This document shows, in pieces, positions 33,787 to 43,154 of a stretch of 64,000 nucleotides of DNA. Below the pieces are notes generated by a model. The model was not told the DNA's origin and did not search any database. It was given only the letters and a program-made list of their open reading frames with translations. The stretch spans positions 1-64,000 of the forward strand of contig JAEUJN010000082.1 of assembly GCA_016794595.1 (NCBI GenBank), written 5' to 3'. Source of the stretch: Kineosporiaceae bacterium. Lineage in GTDB: Bacteria > Actinomycetota > Actinomycetes > Actinomycetales > Kineosporiaceae. The translations under genes and the position numbers were made by a program. Within the stretch, counting starts at the first letter, position 1, and each line of letters begins with the position of its first letter.

Positions 33787-35237
33787 CCCGCACCGGCCAC
33801 GGCGTGGACGGCGCGGGCGATCGGCCCCTGCTCGGGATCCAGCACCAGCGGGACGATGCAGATCACGGCCAGGGCGAGCAGGATCGGCGCCTGCGGTCCG
33901 GTCCGCGCGGCAGGAGCCCGGCCGGCACCGGGGCCCGGCTCGCCGGCCGGACCCAGACTCATCGCGACCACGGCCTGCACCAGTCCGACGAACACCAGCA
34001 GGATCAGCCCGACCGCGACCAGCGCCACCCAGCCCAGCCCCGCCCGCCACGTCGCCAGCAGGATGCCCACCTCGGAGAAGAAGAGCGAGAACGGCGGGAA
34101 CCCGAGCAGGGCGGCCATCCCGGCCAGGAAGGGCCGGCCGATGCCCGGGTGGGTGACCAGCAGCCCGCGCACGTCGGCGATCCGGGTCGACCCGTACCGG
34201 TGCAGGATCCTGCCCGCCAGCACGAAGACCCCGGCCTTGGCCAGGCCGTGACCCAGCACGTGCAGCAGCACCGCCGCCGTGGCCAGCGAGCCACCGACCG
34301 CCAGCCCCAGGGCGATGATGCCCATGTGCTCGATGCTGGAATAGGCCAGCAGCCGCTTGTAGTCACGTTGGCGCAACACCAGCACGCCGGCGATGGCCAG
34401 CGAGCCCAGCGCCCCGACGATCAGCAGCCAGCGCATGAACTGCGGCCCGATCACCGAGTCCGCGATCACCCGCACGCGCAGGACCGCGTAGCCGGCCACC
34501 GCGAGCAACACCCCGGACATCAGCCCCGAGACCGGTGCCGGCGCCTGACCGTGGGCATCGGGCAGCCAGCTGTGCATCGGGAACAGCCCGGCCTTGGTGG
34601 CGAACCCGAGCACGGCCAGCGCGGTGGCGGCCCGTACCAGGTCCGGGTCCAGGCCGGGCACGGCGCCCTGGCTGAGCAACACCCAGGACAGCGTCGGGCG
34701 GCCGGCGGTGCGGGTGGCGGCGTAGAGCAGCACGATGCCCAGGAAGGCGATGGCGATCCCGACCGACCCGAGGATCACGTACTTCCACGCCGCCTCGACG
34801 GCGGCCCGGCTGCGCCGGTGCCCCACCAGGAACGCGGTCGCGATCGTGGTGAACTCCACCGCGACCCAGAGCACGCCGAGGTCGTCCGCGAGCACCGCCA
34901 GGCTCATGGCGGCCAGGAACAGCGTGACCAGCGTGGCGTAGCTGGCCCCGTGCGGGTCGTCGTCCTCGCCCAGGCCACCCCAGGTCGCGGTGACCCCGAC
35001 GGCTCCGATCACCGTGAGCAGGAAGGCTGACAGCGAATCGGCCCGCAGCAGTCCCCCCGCGGTGACCGGCGCCGCCGTCCCTGCGGTCGTGCCGGCGACC
35101 AGCGCGAGCCCACAGGCGAGCGCGCCCCCGCTGGCAGCGACCGGGGCCCAGCGGGTCAGTGACTCCTCGCGCCGCCAGCCGACCGCCCCGGCCAGCGCCA
35201 GGGGCAGCAGCAGTGCGAGCCAGATCAGCACGCTCAT
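33783..35237 (-). CDS. Ehr proton-channel subunit, HyfF/NuoN-like
   Basis: Antiporter-like subunit of 484 residues and about 14 helices. Conserved complex I features include AAVEAAWKYVILGSVGIAIAF (key Lys), LGFATKAGLFPMHSWLPDAH (Lys and the HSWLPDAH motif) and KRLLAYSSIEHMGIIALGL. It should move H+ or Na+ across the membrane. Start overlaps the HyfE-like stop (35234-35237). Confidence 0.9.
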   Translation of the reverse strand: MSVLIWLALLLPLALAGAVGWRREESLTRWAPVAASGGALACGLALVAGTTAGTAAPVTAGGLLRADSLSAFLLTVIGAVGVTATWGGLGEDDDPHGASYATLVTLFLAAMSLAVLADDLGVLWVAVEFTTIATAFLVGHRRSRAAVEAAWKYVILGSVGIAIAFLGIVLLYAATRTAGRPTLSWVLLSQGAVPGLDPDLVRAATALAVLGFATKAGLFPMHSWLPDAHGQAPAPVSGLMSGVLLAVAGYAVLRVRVIADSVIGPQFMRWLLIVGALGSLAIAGVLVLRQRDYKRLLAYSSIEHMGIIALGLAVGGSLATAAVLLHVLGHGLAKAGVFVLAGRILHRYGSTRIADVRGLLVTHPGIGRPFLAGMAALLGFPPFSLFFSEVGILLATWRAGLGWVALVAVGLILLVFVGLVQAVVAMSLGPAGEPGPGAGRAPAARTGPQAPILLALAVICIVPLVLDPEQGPIARAVHAVAGAG

Positions 35238-35896
35238 TCCTCGCGCAGCTCCCTCAGCTCGTCCAGATCGGTGTCCCCGAAGACCGAGCGCATCCGCGTG
35301 GTCAGCACGGCCAGGATCAGCACCACCAGCAGGACGTCCAGCGAGACGCCGAGCTCGACCACCAAGGGGACGCCACCGGCCGTGAGCAGGGCCACGGTCG
35401 CAATGCCGTTGTCCATCATCACGAACCCGATCAGCTGCGACATCGCCCGCCGGCGCGAGGCGATCGTGAGCAGCCCGATCAACACCAGGCTCACCCCGAC
35501 CGGCACCACGCGCAGGGCCGGGTCGTCCCCGATCTCGACCAGCGGGGCGCTGACCACGTAGGCCAGCCCGGCGAGCGCGACGCAGGCCAGCAGGGCCGCG
35601 GTCGGGTTCAGCAGCGGCGCCTCCTCCCGCTCGCCCGCGGCGAGCTGCATGGCCCGCCGGACTGCCCCGGGCAGCACCACGGCCTTGAGGACCAGCACCA
35701 GGACGGCGACCAGCAGCAGGGCGCCCTCACCCGCGTGCAGGGCCATCACCGCGACCAGGACCGCCAACGCCACCCCCTGGAGCGCGAGCAGGCGGACGGC
35801 GGCGATCAGCGAGCGGCGCCAGACCACGAGCACGGCCGAGAGCAGCAGGACGCCGGCCGCGGTCCCGACCAGCTGGGCGTAGGTCGTGGCCGGCAT
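35234..35896 (-). CDS. Ehr membrane subunit, HyfE-like
   Basis: Integral membrane subunit of 220 residues and about seven helices, resembling HyfE and the NuoK/MrpC end of complex I relatives: MSQLIGFVMMDNGIATVALL is the NuoK-like segment, here with MDN where Glu is usual. The ATG at 35896 shares one base with the upstream stop (TGATG). The mycobacterial counterpart, from memory, is Rv0085 (hycP). Confidence 0.87.
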   Translation of the reverse strand: MPATTYAQLVGTAAGVLLLSAVLVVWRRSLIAAVRLLALQGVALAVLVAVMALHAGEGALLLVAVLVLVLKAVVLPGAVRRAMQLAAGEREEAPLLNPTAALLACVALAGLAYVVSAPLVEIGDDPALRVVPVGVSLVLIGLLTIASRRRAMSQLIGFVMMDNGIATVALLTAGGVPLVVELGVSLDVLLVVLILAVLTTRMRSVFGDTDLDELRELREE

Positions 35897-36846
35897 CAGG
35901 TCACCAGGTAGGAGGTCGTCACGGCGAGGAAGGCCAGGGCGAAGGACCCGGCGAGCAGTTCCGGCACCCGGAACAGCCGCACCTTGGCCAGGAAGACCTC
36001 GGCCGCCCCCAGCACCACGGCCGACAGAGCGAGCTTGGCCAGCAGGGTGAGGATGCCGACGAGCAGGGCGCCGGGCGAGGCGGTGGTGGCCTGGCCCCAG
36101 GGCACCAGCAGGTTGCCGACCAGGCCCACCAGGGCCGCCAGCCGCAGCCACGACCCCAGCTCGACCCAGGCCAGGTCGCGGCCGGACGACTCGAGCACCA
36201 TCGCCTCGTGCACCATGGTCAGCTCGAGGTGAGTGGCCGGGTTGTCCACCGGCAGCCGGCCGGTCTCGGCCAGCACGGCGATGCCCAGGGCGACCACGGC
36301 CATCAGGCTGGCCGGGGAGGCGATGGTCGAGGGAGCCGCCAGGCGCTCGTTCATGATCTGCGACAGGGCCGAACTGCCGGCCGGGATCGAGACCGCGAAC
36401 ACCGCCACCAGGACCGTCGGTTCGACCAGCGCGGCGATCGTCATGTGCCGGCTGGACCCCATGCCGCCGAACGCGGTCCCGCTGTCCAGCCCGAGCACCG
36501 CCAGCGCGACGGTGCCCACCAGCAGCACCGAGACCACGACGAACAGGTCGCCCGGCAGCCCGGGCAGCGAGACCGTGCCGACCAGTGGCACCTGGGCGCA
36601 GACCATCAGGCTGGTGGCGAGCAGCACCACGGGGGCGGCCACCTGGAGCCGGGTCCCCTCGGCCTGCACCGGCTCTTTCAGCAGCAGCTTGCGCAGGTCG
36701 CGCCAGGGCTGGAGCACCCCGGCGCCGGCCCGGCCCTCGACCCACGCCCGGGACTGGCGGGCCAGGCCCACCACGAGGGGCGCGGCCGCCACCATGACCA
36801 CGAGCTGGACGGTGACCGCAGCGACCGCGCTCAGCCAGGCGATCAC
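35896..36846 (-). CDS. Ehr membrane subunit, NuoH/HycD-like
   Basis: Eight-helix subunit linking the soluble arm to the ion channels, 316 residues. NuoH hallmarks are visible: RAGAGVLQPWRDLRKLL at the first loop, GMGSSRHMTIAALVEPTVL, AETGRLPVDNPATHLELTM, and HEAMVLESSG with the conserved Glu. The GTG start overlaps the upstream stop by four bases (36843-36846). The mycobacterial counterpart, from memory, is Rv0084 (hycD). Confidence 0.92.
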   Translation of the reverse strand: MIAWLSAVAAVTVQLVVMVAAAPLVVGLARQSRAWVEGRAGAGVLQPWRDLRKLLLKEPVQAEGTRLQVAAPVVLLATSLMVCAQVPLVGTVSLPGLPGDLFVVVSVLLVGTVALAVLGLDSGTAFGGMGSSRHMTIAALVEPTVLVAVFAVSIPAGSSALSQIMNERLAAPSTIASPASLMAVVALGIAVLAETGRLPVDNPATHLELTMVHEAMVLESSGRDLAWVELGSWLRLAALVGLVGNLLVPWGQATTASPGALLVGILTLLAKLALSAVVLGAAEVFLAKVRLFRVPELLAGSFALAFLAVTTSYLVT

Positions 36847-38852
36847 CGGGACACCGCCGCGAGCACGGCGATCAGGGCCGCCAGGGAGTAGGTCAGGTAG
36901 CGGTGGATGCTGCCGTTCTGGACCCCGCGGGCCAGCTCCGCCGTCCGGTTGAGCACAGCCTGCAGCGGGCGGTAGAGCGCCTGCTCGACCACGTCCTCGA
37001 GCTGCTGGTGGAAGCGGACCTCCCGGACGACGAACCACGCCCGGTCGGTTCGGGTGACCGCGACGTCCCGGGTGGGCCGCAGCGCATCCCCGAACACCCG
37101 GACCAGGGGCTCGGCGTAGGAGGTGGCGGTGTACTCCATCCGCGGGCTGGTCCGCACCCCACCGCAACCCCAGGGCAGGGTGGTGCGCCGCCGCGGCCGG
37201 CGACGCTCGAGCAGGATGGCGGGTCCGGCCACCAGGGCCGTGAGCACGAGCACGCCGCCGGTCAGGCGCACGGGCTCGAGCCCGGCGTCGACGGCGGCCA
37301 GGTGCAGGCCCGCGGTGGAGGTGGCCAGGATTCCCCGGGCATCGACGGTGCCGGCCACCGCGACCGCGAGCGGCCCGGCGGCGACGCCGAGGAGCACCAG
37401 CACGCCCGCCCCGGCGAGCATGGCGGTCACCATGGGGGCCGGCGCCTCCCGCGCCGTGGCCACGGCCTCGGATCGGCCGCGGGCCAGGAACGCCACCCCG
37501 ACCGCCTTGACCATGGTGAGCAGGGCCAGGCCGGCCGTCAGGGCCACCGCGGCCAGGGCGAGCGGCATGACCACCGCGACCACTCGGCCCTCCCCGCGGG
37601 CGCCGTGGATGATCGCCTGCAGCAGCACCCACTCGCTGACGAAGCCGGCCGTCACCGGCAGGGCCGCGGCCCCCAGCCCGCCGAGGGCGAACGCGGTCGC
37701 CGTCCAGGGCATGCGCGGCAGCAACCCACCGAGGCGGTCCAGATCGCGCTCCCCGGTGGCATGGACCACCGACCCGGCACCGAGGAACAGCGTGGTCTTG
37801 AACGCCGCGTGGCTGACCGCGAGCATCAGGCAGGCAACCAGGGCCACGTCCGCCGGGCCGGTCTCACCGTCCGCCCGCAGCAGCACCGCCAGACCGAGCG
37901 CGATCGCCATCAGCCCACTGTTCTCGGTGGTCGAGTACCCGAGCAGGCGCTTGACGTCGGTGGCGACCGAGGCCTGCAGGATCCCGTACAGGGCCGAGGC
38001 GATCCCGAGGGCCACCAGCGCCAGGGCCCACCACTGCGGCGGCTCCGGCATCAGGCGGACGGCGATCAGGACCAGGCCGTAGATGCCGGTGCCCGCCATC
38101 GCCCCGCTCATCACGGCCGAGACATGGCTGGGCGCCTCCGGGTGCGCCCGGGGCAGCCAGACGTGCAGCGGCACCAGGCCCGCCTTGGCGGCGAAGCCGA
38201 TCGTCAACAGGGCCAGCGCCCCGTGGTATCGACCACCCTGCTGCCGGTGGCTCTCCACTGCCCGCGCCAGCTCGTCGAGCGTCGTCCCGCCGCTCTCGGC
38301 GACGAGCACGGCGAACCCGGCGAGCAGGGCCAGGAAGCCGAGGTGGGTCATCACCGCGTACCACCGGGTGGCCGAGAGCACCTGGGGACGGTGCTCGTGA
38401 TCGGCGAGCAAGAGCACGGTCGAGGTGATCGCCATCGCCTCCCACACCAGCAGGAAGGAGACCACGTCGGCGGCGGCGGGCACGAGCTGCACCGAGGGCA
38501 GGAACGCGACGAAGGCCGCCCAGGAGGTGGCCGAGGACGACGGGCCGTGCGCGTAGCCGATCCCGAACAGCGCCGCGAGCAGGCCGACCCCACCCGCGAT
38601 GGCCATGAACAGGCCGCCGAGACGATCCGGCGCCAGGGTCAGGGGCGCCAGCGGCAGCGCGGTGGACAGGGTGAGCCGGCCCTCGGTGCCGGCCATCGCG
38701 GCCAGTCCGGTCACCAGGCCGGCCGCCGCCGCGGTCGCCGCGAGCGACCCGGCCCAGCGGGCGCGCCGCTCGGGCGCGGCCGCCAGTGCGACCAGCACCC
38801 CGGCGGCGGCAAGGGCCAGGTGCAGGCGCAGGCCGAGGTCGACTGCCGTCAT
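36843..38852 (-). CDS. Ehr proton-channel subunit, HyfB/NuoL-like
   Basis: Largest membrane subunit, 669 residues with about 16 helices. Antiporter signatures include WEAMAITSTVLLLADHEH (key Glu), TIGFAAKAGLVPLHVWLPRAH (Lys and HVWLPRAH), KRLLGYSTTENSGLMAIAL, and SHAAFKTTLFLGAGSVVHAT. The C-terminal part (WGCGGVRTSPRMEYTATSY) is typical of HyfB-like proteins. Ten bases separate it from the NuoB-like gene. Confidence 0.92.
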   Translation of the reverse strand: MTAVDLGLRLHLALAAAGVLVALAAAPERRARWAGSLAATAAAAGLVTGLAAMAGTEGRLTLSTALPLAPLTLAPDRLGGLFMAIAGGVGLLAALFGIGYAHGPSSSATSWAAFVAFLPSVQLVPAAADVVSFLLVWEAMAITSTVLLLADHEHRPQVLSATRWYAVMTHLGFLALLAGFAVLVAESGGTTLDELARAVESHRQQGGRYHGALALLTIGFAAKAGLVPLHVWLPRAHPEAPSHVSAVMSGAMAGTGIYGLVLIAVRLMPEPPQWWALALVALGIASALYGILQASVATDVKRLLGYSTTENSGLMAIALGLAVLLRADGETGPADVALVACLMLAVSHAAFKTTLFLGAGSVVHATGERDLDRLGGLLPRMPWTATAFALGGLGAAALPVTAGFVSEWVLLQAIIHGARGEGRVVAVVMPLALAAVALTAGLALLTMVKAVGVAFLARGRSEAVATAREAPAPMVTAMLAGAGVLVLLGVAAGPLAVAVAGTVDARGILATSTAGLHLAAVDAGLEPVRLTGGVLVLTALVAGPAILLERRRPRRRTTLPWGCGGVRTSPRMEYTATSYAEPLVRVFGDALRPTRDVAVTRTDRAWFVVREVRFHQQLEDVVEQALYRPLQAVLNRTAELARGVQNGSIHRYLTYSLAALIAVLAAVSR

Positions 38853-38862
38853 CGAGTCTCGC

Positions 38863-39417
38863 TCATCGGCCGGTGACCCGGCGCAGCGCGGCCACGATCT
38901 GCTCCGGCTCGGGCGGGCAGCCGCGGACCTCCAGGTCGACGTCGACCACCGAGGATGCCGGGCCCACCACCGCGTGCCCGCGGGCGAACAGCCCGCAGTC
39001 CACTGCGCAGTCGCCGACGGCCAGCACCACCCGGGGGCGCGGCGTGGCCTCGACGGTGCGCCGCAGGGGCTCGGCCATGTTGCGGGTCACCACTCCGGTG
39101 ACCAGGACGGCGTCCGCGTGCCGCGGGGAGGCGACCAGCCGCGCCCCGTAGCGCTCGGCGTCGTACACCGGCCCGAAGGCGGCGCCCACCTCGATCTCAC
39201 AGCCGTTGCAGGACCCGGCGTCGACGTGGCGTACCTGCACGCTGCCCCGCAGTTCGGACGGCAGCTCGGACGGCAGGGCCCGACCGTCAGTGGGTGGGTC
39301 GGTGGGTGGGTCAGCGGGCAGGGGGGCGGGCAGAGTGATGGGCAGGGGGGCGGGCAGGGCGGGCTCGGCGATCCGGCCGACGCGGCGGATCAGCCGGGCC
39401 AGGCGCAGGGCACTCAT
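38863..39417 (-). CDS. Ehr small subunit, NuoB/HycG-like [4Fe-4S] protein
   Basis: Carries the cluster next to the active-site pocket, 184 residues. All four cluster Cys are visible: GSCNGCEIEV (two), VGDCAVDCGLF, and GCPPEPEQIV. The N-terminus has an unusual Pro-rich insert (about 20-56: LPAPLPITLPAPLPA, PPTDPPTD, SELPSELRG) encoded by short direct repeats. Start overlaps the ArsR stop (ATGA, 39414-39417). No NuoI-like ferredoxin gene follows, so electron entry differs from complex I or formate hydrogenlyase. Confidence 0.9.
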   Translation of the reverse strand: MSALRLARLIRRVGRIAEPALPAPLPITLPAPLPADPPTDPPTDGRALPSELPSELRGSVQVRHVDAGSCNGCEIEVGAAFGPVYDAERYGARLVASPRHADAVLVTGVVTRNMAEPLRRTVEATPRPRVVLAVGDCAVDCGLFARGHAVVGPASSVVDVDLEVRGCPPEPEQIVAALRRVTGR

Positions 39418-39755
39418 GCCGACTCGTGCAGCGAGTCGCGCAGGGCCGCCTGCAAGGCCCCTTGACCGGTGACCTGGTCGAGCAGCACCTCGCGCGCCGT
39501 CCGCAGCAGGTCCCGCACCAGCGGCAGGGCCAGGGTGTAGGTCACCTCGCCGGCGGCGCGCTGCTGGGAGACCAATCCGGCGCGGCGCAACACGGCCAGC
39601 TGCTGGGAGAGGTTGCTCTGCTCGATCTCGATCTGCTCCAGCAGCTCGTGGACGGCATGGTCGCGCTCGGCGAGCAACTCCAGAATCCGGATCCGCGCGG
39701 GGTGGCCCAGGGTGCGGAAGAACTCGGCCTTGACCTGGTACAGCGGCTGGGTCAC
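39414..39755 (-). CDS. ArsR-family regulator of the Ehr operon (Rv0081-like)
   Basis: Winged-helix repressor of 113 residues from a GTG. The sequence begins MTQPLYQVKAEFFRTLGHPA and continues RIRILELLAERDHAVHELLE, then SNLSQQLAVLRRAGLV (recognition helix). It lacks the usual ArsR metal Cys motif. From memory it matches mycobacterial Rv0081, a hypoxia-linked regulator that heads the same set of genes. It is co-translated with the NuoB-like gene and divergent from serC. Confidence 0.88.
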   Translation of the reverse strand: MTQPLYQVKAEFFRTLGHPARIRILELLAERDHAVHELLEQIEIEQSNLSQQLAVLRRAGLVSQQRAAGEVTYTLALPLVRDLLRTAREVLLDQVTGQGALQAALRDSLHESA

Positions 39756-39787
39756 GGGCTCCTCCGGTGCGGATCGCGGCACATTAG

Positions 39788-41021
<1,234 letters not shown>

Positions 41022-41072
41022 GCTCGAGGGACTCGGGTTCAAGGGATTCGGGATGAGCGCCGATAGGGCAGC

Positions 41073-42185
41073 GTGCCCGATGACCGGACCCCCCGCCGCC
41101 TTGTCCCCGGACTGCTGAGCGTCCTGGGTGCCCTGGGAGCCATCGCCCTGGTGGCCGGCGGCATCATGCTGGACCGCTCGTACGCGCAGGCCCGTGGCCA
41201 GGCCCTGGACGGAGCGCAGCGGTCCGCACGGACGCAGGCGGCCGCCCTCGACACCGTGATGGCGATCCCGCCGTCACAGGTACGGTTCGTGGCCGGCCAC
41301 GCACAGACCCGCCGGGCTCTCGCCGCCCGGCAGCGGGACGCGCGCAGCCTGAGCACGATCCTGGGCCGGGCCCGCCGGATCGACTCCGACCTCACCGGAC
41401 TGATCAGCGTGATCGATGCCACCGGCACCGAACGCGTTCGCCAGCAAGGCGACCGGATCCTGCCCGGGGGCTCGCGATCGGTGGCGGCCAGCACGTGGTT
41501 CGCCCCCACGCTGGCCGGCACCGCGGGTGCCGTCCACCGCGACCCGCCCCAGGTCTCGCTGGAGAGCCGGATCTGGATCCTGTCCACCTCGGCCGCCGTC
41601 CGGCAGGGGGCGCAGGCACTGGGCGTGGTCCAGCTCGAGACTCCGCTGGAGGCGCTGCGCCGGCGGTGGACCGCGGGGTTGCCCGCGGGCGCCGAGGCCC
41701 GGGCCGTCGACCCGCGCACCGGCACCGTGGTGCTGGACTCGACCCGGCCGACCCCGCTCCCCGGCCCCGCCGACGACCTGATCACCCAGTGGCTGCCCCG
41801 CGACCGTCCGATGACCGGCAGCGTGGCCGAGGACCTGGAGCGGGTCGGTTCGGCCACCACCGGAGCGGGGTGGAGGGTGGATGTGCTGGCAGCCCCGGTG
41901 GCCGTACCCGACCAGGGACGCACACTGATCACGGCCGGGATCCTCCTGGGCCTGGCTGTTGCTGTGATCACCTTGGCGCGCAAGGCATTTCACGCCGAGC
42001 CGGTGCGAGCCTCACTGCCCCGCCCCCGGCCGGCATCAGAGGCGACGACGGCCGCGGCGGAGCAGGATCAGCACGCCCAGCGCCAGACCACCGACACCGA
42101 GGAAGGTGAGCAGGGACGGCCGGAGGAGCCCGGCGAGCAGGGAGCGCTCGTCTCCGACGGCACCCGATCCCTCACCGGCGGCTGA
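41073..42185 (+). CDS. Membrane sensor-like protein with extracytoplasmic Cache-like domain
   Basis: Protein of 370 residues from a GTG. One N-terminal helix (about 11-32, VPGLLSVLGALGAIALVAGG), an extracytoplasmic region (about 35-285) with a dCache-like layout (DSDLTGLISVIDATGTERV, then SRIWILSTSAAVRQ), and a second helix (about 287-303, ILLGLAVAVITLARKAF). No kinase, HAMP or cyclase output is present. The last 50 residues are Gln/Glu/Thr-rich and antisense to the C-terminus of the next gene (150-base overlap), so the true end may be shorter in related strains. Confidence 0.7.
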   Translation: MPDDRTPRRLVPGLLSVLGALGAIALVAGGIMLDRSYAQARGQALDGAQRSARTQAAALDTVMAIPPSQVRFVAGHAQTRRALAARQRDARSLSTILGRARRIDSDLTGLISVIDATGTERVRQQGDRILPGGSRSVAASTWFAPTLAGTAGAVHRDPPQVSLESRIWILSTSAAVRQGAQALGVVQLETPLEALRRRWTAGLPAGAEARAVDPRTGTVVLDSTRPTPLPGPADDLITQWLPRDRPMTGSVAEDLERVGSATTGAGWRVDVLAAPVAVPDQGRTLITAGILLGLAVAVITLARKAFHAEPVRASLPRPRPASEATTAAAEQDQHAQRQTTDTEEGEQGRPEEPGEQGALVSDGTRSLTGG

Positions 42186-43154
42186 GGCCGCGGGGGTGGG
42201 GCCGCCGGCCGGCCCCGGCCCGGCCGCGGGGGTGGCCGGCGACATCGCCCGGGTGAAGGTGGCCGGCATGGCCATCCGCAGGATCTGCGACGCCTTCCCC
42301 TCGCTGCCCAGGTAGATCGAGCCGCCGTCGGTGGCCAGGCTCTCGCCCTGCCGCTGGGCGGGCAGCGCCACGGAGGCCAGCGGGCGCACCTCGCCGTCCA
42401 GCGGCGCCAGCAGCACCAGGCTGCCGTAGGTGCGCAGCAGCACGTGGCCGGTGGGCAGGACCGTGCCGTCGGTCACCAACTGGACGCCGACCGCCCCGAC
42501 CGGTTCGAGGACCGCGGAGACCACCTGTGCGGGAACGCTTCCGGCGTCCGCCCCGGGCTGCACCGCGGCCGGGACGGCGAACACGCGCGAGCGCAACAGC
42601 CCCTTGGTCACCAGGTACATCCGGGAGGTGCGCGGGTCGATCAGGATCGCCTCCGCATCGGCCGACACCCCGTCGGGGTAACGCAGCTGGATGCGCCTCA
42701 GCGGGGTCACCGTGGAGGTGCCCAGGCGCGCCGGTTCGGCGATGACGTCGATCTCGATCCGGGGCCTGGCCGCGGCGTTGTCGCCGATGTCGGCGATGGC
42801 GATCAGGCCGCGGCCCCGCTCGTCGCGCCAGGAACCGATGGCCTCCCAGTCGGTGGCCGGGACGCCGCGCACGGCGACTCGCGCGACCACCGCGCCGTCC
42901 CGATCGACGGCGTACAGGGTCGGGGAGTTACCGGAATCGTTGTGGGTCCACAGGATTCCGGGGCGGGAGGGACTGGCAGCCAGCCCCGAACTCTCCTGCA
43001 GGTCGGGGTCACGCACGGTGCGGTCGACCACGGCGGACGCCGTGGGGTCGGGAGCCCGGTCGAGGACCGGGGGTGGGGAGCCCGGCTCGCCCGTCGCCGG
43101 AGCGGACAGGGGCAGCAGCCCGAGCAGCACCGCGGCGCCGAACGCCCGGATCAC
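42036..43154 (-). CDS. Exported beta-propeller-like protein with C-terminal anchor
   Basis: Exported protein of 372 residues. Signal peptide at 1-22 (FGAAVLLGLLPLSAPATG), a domain (about 45-285) with repeated strand motifs such as LWTHNDSGNSPTLYAVDRDG, GLIAIADIGDNAA, and SIYLGSEGKASQILRMAMP, suggesting a six-bladed propeller; then a Pro/Ala linker and one C-terminal helix (LLTFLGVGGLALGVLILL) with basic end RRGRRRL. No catalytic residues named. Start overlaps the methyltransferase stop (43151-43154). Confidence 0.75.
   Translation of the reverse strand: MIRAFGAAVLLGLLPLSAPATGEPGSPPPVLDRAPDPTASAVVDRTVRDPDLQESSGLAASPSRPGILWTHNDSGNSPTLYAVDRDGAVVARVAVRGVPATDWEAIGSWRDERGRGLIAIADIGDNAAARPRIEIDVIAEPARLGTSTVTPLRRIQLRYPDGVSADAEAILIDPRTSRMYLVTKGLLRSRVFAVPAAVQPGADAGSVPAQVVSAVLEPVGAVGVQLVTDGTVLPTGHVLLRTYGSLVLLAPLDGEVRPLASVALPAQRQGESLATDGGSIYLGSEGKASQILRMAMPATFTRAMSPATPAAGPGPAGGPTPAASAAGEGSGAVGDERSLLAGLLRPSLLTFLGVGGLALGVLILLRRGRRRL

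Noticed and set aside
36903-38876. 657-codon plus-strand frame opposite the NuoL-like gene
   Set aside because: It is a shadow of a membrane-protein gene, giving Gln/Arg/His-rich nonsense with no ribosome site.
32215-39417. Annotation as formate hydrogenlyase / hydrogenase-4
   Set aside because: The large subunit lacks both CxxC Ni-binding motifs, and no formate dehydrogenase or hydrogenase maturation genes are present. Ehr-type is the better description.
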